NCBI GenBank assembly: GCA_944391365.1
Contig: CALXTH010000184.1
Coordinates: 1-11,047 of the forward strand
Reading direction: 5' to 3'
DNA length: 11,047 bases
Source: an uncultured Alphaproteobacteria bacterium
GTDB taxonomy: Bacteria; Pseudomonadota; Alphaproteobacteria; RF32; CAG-239
Shown here piece by piece: positions 6,322 to 11,047 of the stretch (position 1 is its first letter; every line of letters begins with the position of its first letter). The position numbers and the translations under genes were made by a program. The notes beneath the pieces are model-generated. The model was given only the letters and a program-made list of their open reading frames with translations, had not been told where the DNA came from and did not search any database.

Positions 6322-6996
6322 ATGATTTATGCGCTGTATGGTTTGATTTTCGGGATGTTTATTCCATATATTGCCCGGCGGTTCGGTAAGTTTATGCCGG
6401 CAACGCCGGCTTTTGCGCTGTTCAGTATTGTCAGGCCGCAGCGGCGGGTCAGCCGGCAAAAGGTCAAAACGAATCCGCGGTATCTGGATTTGCGGGCGGC
6501 GTATCGTTGGCGCAGTCTGATGTTCGGTTTGGTTTGCGGGCTTTTGTCATGGGTGATGTTTTATAAATACGGCAGCGATAATATGGTCTGGTATCTGTTG
6601 TTTCTTTGGGGGGCGCTGTTACTGATTGAAATTGATTACCGGTGGCTGATGTTGCCGGATATTGTGACGGTTCCGCTGCTTATTTTCGGGTTCGGTTATG
6701 CCGTAATGGTTGGCGGCTGGGTCGGACCGGGCGAAAGTTTTATTGGTGCGGTTGTCGGCTATTTCCTTCCGGTTTTTGCCAGTTTGTTTCTGGTTTGGCG
6801 CGATAAGGATGTGTTCGGCGGCGGGGATATCAAGTATTTGGCGGTGGTTGGCGCCTGGATGGGACCGGACAGAATTTTATATGTTATTTTGACGGCTTGT
6901 GCGGTTTTTGGTCTTTATGCGGCGTTGAAAAAGCGCAGAGAGGGTGCTTTCGGGCCGGCAATTGCTGCTGCGGCCGTGGTTTGGGCTTTAATATGA
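6322..6996 (+). CDS. A24-family prepilin peptidase (aspartic membrane protease)
   Basis: This integral membrane protease family removes the leader from type IV pilin-like or pseudopilin precursors. The 224-residue product has several membrane spans and both family aspartates: Asp105 in LLIEIDYRWLMLPD and Asp169 in GGGDIKYLAVVGAWMG, the GxGD signature. The segment around residues 109-120 (LMLPDIVTVPLL) is the usual loop and helix after the first Asp. The N-terminal part (MIYALYGLIFGMF, then ARRFGKFMP) corresponds to the PilD membrane helix, but the cytoplasmic loop has no CxxC zinc pairs and looks too short for a full N-methylase domain, so the protein may cleave without methylating. No pilin gene is in the window. 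It is the first gene of a likely two-gene operon with the channel 10 bases downstream. Confidence 0.88.
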   Translation: MIYALYGLIFGMFIPYIARRFGKFMPATPAFALFSIVRPQRRVSRQKVKTNPRYLDLRAAYRWRSLMFGLVCGLLSWVMFYKYGSDNMVWYLLFLWGALLLIEIDYRWLMLPDIVTVPLLIFGFGYAVMVGGWVGPGESFIGAVVGYFLPVFASLFLVWRDKDVFGGGDIKYLAVVGAWMGPDRILYVILTACAVFGLYAALKKRREGAFGPAIAAAAVVWALI

Positions 6997-7006
6997 GGAC
7001 AAAAAG

Positions 7007-7744
7007 ATGATGAAATGGATGGAAAAGTTCAAAAAAACATCACGGCAGGATAAACGGAAGCTGAAAAAACTGGTCGAGGGGCGCAGTTTTGATTTGATGA
7101 TTATGTCGCTGATTTTGTTTAATGCCGTGGTGCTCGGTCTGTTGGCCACGCCGGAGATGGCAGTGTATGACCGGATTTTATTTGTGCTTGACCGGTTGTG
7201 TCTGGCCATTTTTATTGCAGAAATTTTGATGAAGATTTATGTTTATGGCCGGGATTTCTTTAAAAACGGTTGGAATGTTTTTGATTTTGCGATCATTGCC
7301 CTGTCGGCGGTGCCGCTGACCAGCTATTTTATTGTGCTCAGAACTTTCAGATTATTTTTGCTGTTGCATTATATCAGCCGCTGCAATCGTTTGAAACAGG
7401 TTTTGGGAATTTTTGTCGGGCTACTGCCGAGTTTTGCCGCAATGTTGGCGGTGTTGGCGATTTTCTTTTATGTTTTTGCGGTGATGGCGGTTAGTTTGTT
7501 TGGCGGTGTGTTTCTTGAATTTGCAACTTTGGGATCATCATTGTTTGCTTTGTTGCAGGTCTTTACTCTGGACGGCTGGGCCTCGGGTATTGCGCGTCCG
7601 GTGATGATTGAGTTTCCGCATGCGTGGCTCTTTTTTACGACGTTTGTGTTGTTGTCGTTTTTGCTGGTTATCAGTTTTGTTATCAGCGCTGTGGCCGAAG
7701 TGGTGCGGAAGTCGACGGGGATTTTTCCCAAAGTCAAGTTGTAA
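7007..7744 (+). CDS. Voltage-gated cation channel, bacterial NaV (NaChBac) type, with TLDGW filter
   Basis: A 245-residue six-helix channel subunit; the family forms tetramers in the inner membrane. S1 is about residues 28-46. S2 carries Glu72 in IFIAEILMKIY, then FFKNGWNVFDF with Asn90 and Asp93 in S3, the conserved counter-charges. S4 (about 107-125) has LRTFRLFLLLHYISR: Arg112 and Arg115 are kept, but the next three-residue steps are Leu118 and His121, so the sensor is weakened. S5 is about 139-165. The pore filter is T187-L-D-G-W191 followed by ASG; characterised sodium channels of this family have TLESW. S6 follows (207-230) and ends in EVVRK without a long C-terminal coiled coil. The GAGGA site before ATG 7007 is good. 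Ion selectivity is uncertain. It is probably co-transcribed with the prepilin peptidase. Confidence 0.9.
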   Translation: MMKWMEKFKKTSRQDKRKLKKLVEGRSFDLMIMSLILFNAVVLGLLATPEMAVYDRILFVLDRLCLAIFIAEILMKIYVYGRDFFKNGWNVFDFAIIALSAVPLTSYFIVLRTFRLFLLLHYISRCNRLKQVLGIFVGLLPSFAAMLAVLAIFFYVFAVMAVSLFGGVFLEFATLGSSLFALLQVFTLDGWASGIARPVMIEFPHAWLFFTTFVLLSFLLVISFVISAVAEVVRKSTGIFPKVKL

Positions 7745-7746
7745 AT

Positions 7747-7778
7747 AAAAAATCCTGCTTTTGACAGCAGGATTTTTT
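7747..7778. terminator. Bidirectional intrinsic terminator between convergent genes
   Basis: A 13-bp perfect stem (7747-7759 with 7766-7778) with a six-base loop has an A run on the left arm and a T run on the right, so it is terminator-shaped on both strands. It starts two bases after the channel stop codon and lies 11 bases beyond the stop of the opposing gene. Confidence 0.92.
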
Positions 7779-7789
7779 GTGAAAACTTT

Positions 7790-8299
7790 TCAGCACAGAG
7801 CTGCGGGGTAGCGTTGTTCAAGAAGTTGTTCAGTCCAGGGCGAGGTGTATTCGTCGCAGGACAAAAGCATGATTGTCAGATAACGGCGGCAGCCCGGCGA
7901 ATCCGGAGAGGACTTCAGTAACCTGAGTATCAGTGCCTTTTCTTCCCGGTGCAGTTTTTCCGGGGCGGTCATCCCGTCATGGCTGAGGTAGTTTTTTAAC
8001 AGTCGGAAAAAATTGTTTCCGTTTATTCGGTTTTCTTCCTCAACGTATTCTTTCAGGAGTTCTTCCCGCAGGGCCGGCATGTTGATGTTGCCGTTGCCGG
8101 TCCAAGTGATTTTTGTGCTGTTTAGGCTAAGAAAACGCCACTGAAAATTGTTTTTGGTCTGGATGAAGTTTTTCCAGTCGATTTCTTTAGCGTGGTTCAT
8201 CAGCCGGTTGTTTCCAAAAATACGGTTCATAACGCAGGGCGGAATGATAACGGAGCCCAGAGCCGTGTAAATTGCCTCTTTTAATCTGAGAGTTTCCAT
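7790..8299 (-). CDS. Unknown cytoplasmic protein, possibly from a leaderless mRNA
   Basis: I do not recognise a family. The 169-residue product has no signal peptide or membrane span. It is mixed polar/hydrophobic, with several Trp and Asn, an acidic helical part (ALREELLKEYVEEENR, about residues 76-91) and a Leu-rich C-terminal half (EEKALILRLLKSS, YLTIMLLS). The ATG at 8299 has no ribosome binding site; upstream is only a T run and then a perfect TATAAT box, so translation may begin at or near the 5' end of the message. The next internal Met would remove more than 20 residues and has no better site. It is convergent with the channel gene and divergent from groES. Base composition resembles its neighbours. 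Confidence 0.65.
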   Translation of the reverse strand: METLRLKEAIYTALGSVIIPPCVMNRIFGNNRLMNHAKEIDWKNFIQTKNNFQWRFLSLNSTKITWTGNGNINMPALREELLKEYVEEENRINGNNFFRLLKNYLSHDGMTAPEKLHREEKALILRLLKSSPDSPGCRRYLTIMLLSCDEYTSPWTEQLLEQRYPAALC

Positions 8300-8312
8300 T
8301 TTGTAAAAAAAA

Positions 8313-8318
8313 ATTATA
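8313..8318 (-). promoter_or_regulatory. TATAAT -10 box close to the unknown gene start
   Basis: A perfect TATAAT on the minus strand lies 13 bases before the ATG at 8299, which would give a 5' leader of only a few bases. The only -35-like box is CCGACA with 19-base spacing, which is weak. Confidence 0.45.
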
Positions 8319-8411
8319 GTGTTAATAATATGTTATCTGTCGGAAAAATATTACATTTGGAGAAAAAAGTCAAAATAAATGTGATTTTTGATAATTTTTT
8401 TCGGCAGGGTT

Positions 8412-8440
8412 CTTGATTTATGCAATTTTAATTCCTAACT
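8412..8440 (+). promoter_or_regulatory. Sigma-32 (RpoH) type heat-shock promoter of groESL
   Basis: CTTG (8412-8415), 18 bases, then CCTAACT (8434-8440), which matches CYTATNT in six of seven positions. The spacing is identical to that before htpG. A sigma-70-like reading (TTGATT, 17 bases, TAACTA) overlaps it, so basal transcription from the same spot is possible. No CIRCE repeat is present. Confidence 0.68.
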
Positions 8441-8490
8441 ATGCAGGTAGATGTAATGAGAACAACTTTATTTTTAAGGAGTTTTGAGTA

Positions 8491-8781
8491 ATGAATATTA
8501 AACCTTTGCATGATCGTGTGTTGATTAAACGCATTGAGGCAAATACCAAAACAGCCGGCGGGATTATTATTCCGGATACGGCAAAAGAAAAGCCGAGCGA
8601 GGGAATTGTCGAGGCTGTCGGCAATGGTTTTCGCGCCGAGGACGGAAAGATTGTCCCGATGAGCGTTAAAGAAGGTGACAAGGTTTTGTTTGCCAAGTGG
8701 TCAGGGACGGAGGTCAAAGTGAACGGTGAAGACCGGCTGATTGTGAAAGAATCGGATATTTTGGCGGTTATTAATGATTAA
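8491..8781 (+). CDS. groES: Co-chaperonin GroES (Hsp10)
   Basis: GroES is the heptameric lid that caps GroEL and closes the folding chamber. The 96-residue product is full length. It starts with the typical NIKPLHDRVLIKRIE strand, then the mobile loop TKTAGGIIIPDTAKEKPSEG that contacts GroEL (about residues 19-38). VGNGFRAEDGK, VKEGDKVLFAKWSGTEV and a C-terminal LIVKESDILAVI segment follow. An AAGGAG ribosome site (8476-8481) lies nine bases before the start. It is 27 bases upstream of groEL and is the first gene of that operon, behind a heat-shock type promoter. Confidence 0.98.
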   Translation: MNIKPLHDRVLIKRIEANTKTAGGIIIPDTAKEKPSEGIVEAVGNGFRAEDGKIVPMSVKEGDKVLFAKWSGTEVKVNGEDRLIVKESDILAVIND

Positions 8782-8808
8782 TTTGAAAAAAATAGGGGAA
8801 TAAAAAAT

Positions 8809-10461
8809 ATGTCTGCGAAAGATATTAAATTTGGAAGTGATGCCCGGGCAAAAATGCTGAAGGGTGTGGAGACTTTGGCCAAGGCCGTGAAAGTTACGCT
8901 GGGGCCGAAGGGGCGTAATGTGGTGCTGGATAAATCTTATGGTGCGCCGAAAATTACCAAAGACGGTGTTTCGGTTGCCAAAGAGGTTGAATTGGCGGAT
9001 AAATTTGAAAACATGGGTGCCCAGCTGGTTAAGGAAGTGGCTCAGAAGACGGCAGATAAGGCTGGTGACGGAACCACGACTTCGACTGTTTTGGCCGAGG
9101 CAATTATCCGTGAAGGTTTTAAGGCTGTTGCGGCCGGAATGAATCCGATGGATTTGAAACGTGGTATCGATATGGCTGTGGAAGCCGTTGTTGAAGATGT
9201 TAAGTCTCGTTCAAAAGAGATCAAAACGTCAGAGGAAATTGCTCAAGTTGGTACGATCTCTGCCAACGGGGATCGGTCGGTTGGTGAATATCTGGCTCGG
9301 GCGATGGAAAAAGTCGGCAATGAAGGGGTTATTACCGTTGAAGATGCCAAAGGGTTGGAAACCGAGCTGGATGTTGTTGAAGGGATGCAGTTTGACCGTG
9401 GTTATCTTTCTCCTTATTTTATCACCAATGCCGAGAAGATGATTTGTGAGTTTGATAATCCGTATATTTTGCTGTATGACCAGAAAATTTCAAATCTGCA
9501 ACCGCTGATTCCGGTTTTGGAAGCTGTGGTGCAGACCGGACGGGCTTTGCTGATTGTGGCTGAGGATATTGAAGGTGAGGCTTTGGCAACGCTGGTGGTT
9601 AACAGGCTGCGCGGTGGTTTGAAGGTTTGTGCGGTTAAGGCGCCGGGATTTGGTGACAGACGCAAAGCCATGTTGCAGGATATTGCTATTTTGACCGGTG
9701 GTCAGGTTATTTCCGAAGAGCTGGGTATGAAGCTTGAAAATATCACGCTGGAATATCTGGGTTCAGCCAAACGGGTTGAAATCAGCAAGGATGAAACCAC
9801 AATTATTGACGGAGTCGGAGACAAGAAGGCTATTGCTGACAGAGCTGCGGAAATCCGTAAGCAGATTGAGGATACAACATCTGATTATGATCGTGAAAAA
9901 CTTCAGGAACGTTTGGCCAAGCTTTCCGGCGGTGTTGCTGTCTTGCGTGTCGGTGGGGCTTCTGAGATTGAGGTTAAGGAAAAGAAAGACCGTATTGACG
10001 ATGCGCTGAATGCAACCCGAGCCGCAGTTAACGAAGGTGTGGTTGCCGGTGGTGGGGTCGCCCTGTTATATTCAATCAAGGTTTTGGATAAGCTGGTTCC
10101 GGCTAATAATGATCAGAAAGTTGGTATTGATATTATTCGTCGGGCGATTCAGGCTCCGTTGCGTCAGATTGCCGATAATGCCGGTGTTGATGGTGCCGTT
10201 GTGGCCGGAAAGTTGTTGGAGCAAAACGATACGAACTATGGTTATAATGCTCAGAATGACGAGTATACCGATATGGTGAAGGCCGGAATTATTGATCCGA
10301 CCAAAGTGGTTCGTACGGCGTTGCAGGATGCGGCATCTGTCGGAGGTTTGCTGATTACGACCGAGGCAATGATTACCGAACAGCCGCAGAAGGAATGTTC
10401 TTGCGGTGGTGCCGGCGGGATGGCCGGTGGTGCGGCCGGAATGGGCGGCATGGGTTTCTAA
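8809..10461 (+). CDS. groEL: Chaperonin GroEL (Hsp60)
   Basis: GroEL is the ATP-driven double-ring cytoplasmic chaperonin. The 550-residue product is full length. Visible equatorial-domain motifs are VKVTLGPKGRNVVLDKSYG (nucleotide binding), GDGTTTSTVLAEAI (catalytic Asp and phosphate contacts) and AAVNEGVVAGGGVALL. The apical domain includes FDRGYLSPYFIT and the CAVKAPGFGDRRKAML segment. The C-terminus has the usual Gly/Met-rich tail (GGMAGGAAGMGGMGF), but it is preceded by Cys530-Ser-Cys532, whereas many proteobacterial tails have charged residues there. An AGGGGA ribosome site lies nine bases before ATG. It is translated from the groES-groEL message and followed by an intrinsic terminator. 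Confidence 0.99.
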   Translation: MSAKDIKFGSDARAKMLKGVETLAKAVKVTLGPKGRNVVLDKSYGAPKITKDGVSVAKEVELADKFENMGAQLVKEVAQKTADKAGDGTTTSTVLAEAIIREGFKAVAAGMNPMDLKRGIDMAVEAVVEDVKSRSKEIKTSEEIAQVGTISANGDRSVGEYLARAMEKVGNEGVITVEDAKGLETELDVVEGMQFDRGYLSPYFITNAEKMICEFDNPYILLYDQKISNLQPLIPVLEAVVQTGRALLIVAEDIEGEALATLVVNRLRGGLKVCAVKAPGFGDRRKAMLQDIAILTGGQVISEELGMKLENITLEYLGSAKRVEISKDETTIIDGVGDKKAIADRAAEIRKQIEDTTSDYDREKLQERLAKLSGGVAVLRVGGASEIEVKEKKDRIDDALNATRAAVNEGVVAGGGVALLYSIKVLDKLVPANNDQKVGIDIIRRAIQAPLRQIADNAGVDGAVVAGKLLEQNDTNYGYNAQNDEYTDMVKAGIIDPTKVVRTALQDAASVGGLLITTEAMITEQPQKECSCGGAGGMAGGAAGMGGMGF

Positions 10462-10477
10462 AGCCTAATGTTTGGAG

Positions 10478-10507
10478 AAGGGCCTGCTTTGTGCAGGCTC
10501 TTTTTTT
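10478..10507 (+). terminator. Intrinsic terminator of groESL
   Basis: GCCTGC (10482-10487) pairs with GCAGGC (10493-10498), extended by a G-T and further pairs on the outside, and is followed by a run of seven T. It lies about 20 bases after the groEL stop codon. Confidence 0.92.
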
Positions 10508-10584
10508 GGGGAAATTGATTTTTTGTGTTTGTTCGGCGGTGAACCGGGGATATGAAAAAAAGTTATTTTTTTTGAAAAAAAAGC

Positions 10585-10612
10585 TTGCATTTATTTTTGA
10601 GTATGGTATTAA
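10585..10612 (+). promoter_or_regulatory. Candidate promoter of tRNA-Gly
   Basis: TTGCAT (10585-10590), 16 bases, then TATTAA (10607-10612), preceded by an A/T-rich tract that could act as an UP element. The tRNA 5' end is 20 bases further on, a normal short leader. Apart from the groESL terminator, I see nothing else in 10462-10631. Confidence 0.5.
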
Positions 10613-10631
10613 ATATCTCGTTGTTGTTAAT

Positions 10632-10706
10632 GCGGGTATAGCTCAGGGGTAGAGCGCAACCTTGCCAAGGTTGATGTCGTGGGTCCGAATCCCATTGCCC
10701 GCTCCA
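10632..10706 (+). tRNA. tRNA-Gly with anticodon GCC
   Basis: A complete 75-base cloverleaf with encoded CCA. Acceptor GCGGGTA pairs with TGCCCGC (one G-T wobble); D stem GCTC/GAGC with loop AGGGGTA; anticodon stem CAACC/GGTTG with loop TTGCCAA, giving anticodon GCC; variable loop ATGTC; T stem GTGGG/CCCAT; discriminator T then CCA. It reads glycine codons GGC and GGU. The T loop reads TCCGAAT, where TTCGAAT is almost universal, so the position that normally becomes pseudouridine 55 is C. The gene is followed directly by a strong terminator and by the tandem repeat, which starts inside its 3' end. Confidence 0.96.
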
Positions 10707-10714
10707 TTTCCAAC

Positions 10715-10740
10715 GCCTTGTTTTTACAAGGCTTTTTTTT
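10715..10740 (+). terminator. Intrinsic terminator of tRNA-Gly
   Basis: GCCTTGT (10715-10721) pairs with ACAAGGC (10726-10732) around a TTTT loop and is followed by eight T. It starts nine bases after the tRNA CCA. Confidence 0.93.
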
Positions 10741-10742
10741 GT

Positions 10743-10767
10743 GGGCAATGGGTTTCTCCGAATCCCA
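10743..10767. other. tRNA-Gly T-arm/acceptor fragments inside the repeat
   Basis: GGGCAATGGG (10743-10752) is the exact reverse complement of tRNA bases 10691-10700. Eleven bases, TCCGAATCCCA (10757-10767), then repeat tRNA bases 10684-10694 directly, including the unusual T-loop C. The second repeat copy contains the same fragments. Confidence 0.8.
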
Positions 10768-10838
10768 GTCTAGCTTACTAGGCTCAAACGATGTTTTCGC
10801 CAAGTGCGCGTCGGTCACTTGTTTTCTAGTTTCACAGC

Positions 10839-10858
10839 AAAAGGTTTACACCTTTTTT
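10839..10858 (+). terminator. Small terminator-like hairpin in the repeat
   Basis: AAAAGGT (10839-10845) pairs with ACCTTTT (10850-10856) around a TTAC loop, and two more T follow. It is terminator-shaped but mostly A/T pairs, so it is weak. Confidence 0.4.
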
Positions 10859-10887
10859 GTTCAACAAGAAAACTGCGCCTCTTGCGG

Positions 10888-10917
10888 TAAAAACAACCGG
10901 AGCAGCGGTTGTTTTTA
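10888..10917. other. 12-bp perfect hairpin near the end of the repeat unit
   Basis: TAAAAACAACCG (10888-10899) and CGGTTGTTTTTA (10906-10917) form a perfect stem around GAGCAG. The A and T runs lie in the stem arms, so either strand gives a terminator-shaped structure. It ends eight bases before the next repeat copy begins. Confidence 0.75.
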
Positions 10918-10925
10918 TCCTCGAG

Positions 10926-11047
10926 CCCGCTCCATTTTCAAAGCCTTGTTTTTACAAGGCTTTTTTTGTGGGCAATGGGTTTCTCCGAATCCCAGTCTAG
11001 CTTACTAGGCTCAAACGATGTTTTCGCCAAGTGCGCGTCGGTCACTT
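10926..11047. repeat. Second, window-truncated copy of the tandem repeat
   Basis: These 122 bases match 10698-10820 with only two substitutions (near positions 13 and 17 of the unit) and one T fewer in the T run; the remaining 80 bases are identical. The copy starts with CCCGCTCCA, but the sequence before it is not a tRNA body, so it carries a 3' end of tRNA type without the tRNA. It is cut by the window edge, so the number of copies is unknown. Confidence 0.93.
10943..10967 (+). terminator. Second-copy terminator hairpin
   Basis: GCCTTGT (10943-10949) and ACAAGGC (10954-10960) around TTTT, followed by seven T, repeat the tRNA terminator exactly. Here no RNA gene is seen immediately upstream. 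Confidence 0.85.

Larger units (their letters stand above)
10698..10925. repeat. First complete unit of a ~228-bp tandem repeat anchored at the tRNA 3' end
   Basis: The unit begins at CCCGCTCCATTT, the last nine bases of the tRNA plus three more, and ends at 10925, where the same sequence starts again. In order it contains: the tRNA 3' end, a terminator hairpin, tRNA-like fragments (10743-10767), AGTCTAG-CTTA-CTAGGCT (7-bp stem), CAAGTG/CACTTG (10801-10821), a small terminator-like hairpin (10839-10858) and a 12-bp hairpin (10888-10917). No convincing gene lies in it; the open frames here are antisense-tRNA or repeat translations without ribosome sites. What the repeat does is unknown. Confidence 0.9.

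Noticed and set aside
8300..8490. CIRCE element (HrcA site) before groES
   Set aside because: No TTAGCACTC/GAGTGCTAA arms are present.
10563..10818. Minus-strand open frames opposite tRNA-Gly (GFGPTTSTLARLRSTPELYPH-like)
   Set aside because: These are the familiar spurious translations of antisense tRNA sequence.
10880..10934. A second tRNA ending in CCCGCTCCA
   Set aside because: Only the acceptor 3' end is present; no matching 5' strand, D arm or anticodon arm precedes it.
10679..11008. 109-residue plus-strand open frame across the repeat
   Set aside because: It starts inside the tRNA, covers terminators and repeats, has no ribosome site and only stays open by chance.
10698..11047. CRISPR array
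   Set aside because: The unit is about 228 bp with no short repeats separated by unique spacers and no cas genes.

Overview
The window looks like a stretch of chromosome from a bacterium of moderate-to-low GC, most likely an alphaproteobacterium. The reasons are the sequence character of HtpG and GroEL, the heat-shock promoters built as CTTG, 18 bases, then a CYTATNT-like box, the FdxA-like tail of the ferredoxin, and a tRNA-Gly(GCC) with an encoded CCA. The placement is by inspection only. It could be an uncultured, host-associated lineage, but nothing here proves that.

Layout from left to right. Positions 1-839 (minus) hold most of a PfkB-family sugar/nucleoside kinase resembling adenosine kinases; the window edge cuts it just before its catalytic motif. 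Next is a small two-cluster ferredoxin (966-1205, minus) with its own terminator, then an unknown exported protein (1420-1908, plus). A more AT-rich block on the minus strand follows (1962-4164): two small multi-spanning membrane proteins of unknown function, and a large Asn/Gln-rich low-complexity protein with internal tandem repeats. The promoter region of that last gene carries a perfect 14-bp palindrome of LacI-family operator type.

From 4352 the plus strand carries the recognisable housekeeping genes. htpG (Hsp90) sits behind a sigma-32-like promoter and is closed by a strong terminator. A two-gene unit follows: an A24-family prepilin peptidase lacking the zinc-cysteine/methylase insert, and, 10 bases later, a single-domain voltage-gated cation channel of the bacterial NaV (NaChBac) type with an unusual TLDGW filter and a depleted S4. 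A bidirectional terminator separates this unit from an unknown minus-strand gene (7790-8299) that may be read from a leaderless transcript. groES-groEL (8491-10461) then starts behind a second promoter with the same CTTG-N18 layout as htpG, so htpG and groESL probably form one heat-shock regulon.

The last 585 bases have no protein gene but are the most unusual part. A tRNA-Gly(GCC) gene is followed by a roughly 228-bp unit that starts inside the tRNA 3' end (CCCGCTCCA) and is repeated directly, running off the window edge almost unchanged. The unit has several terminator-like hairpins and two short pieces of the tRNA T-arm/acceptor sequence, one inverted and one direct. It looks like a tRNA-derived or tRNA-targeted tandem repeat rather than coding DNA.
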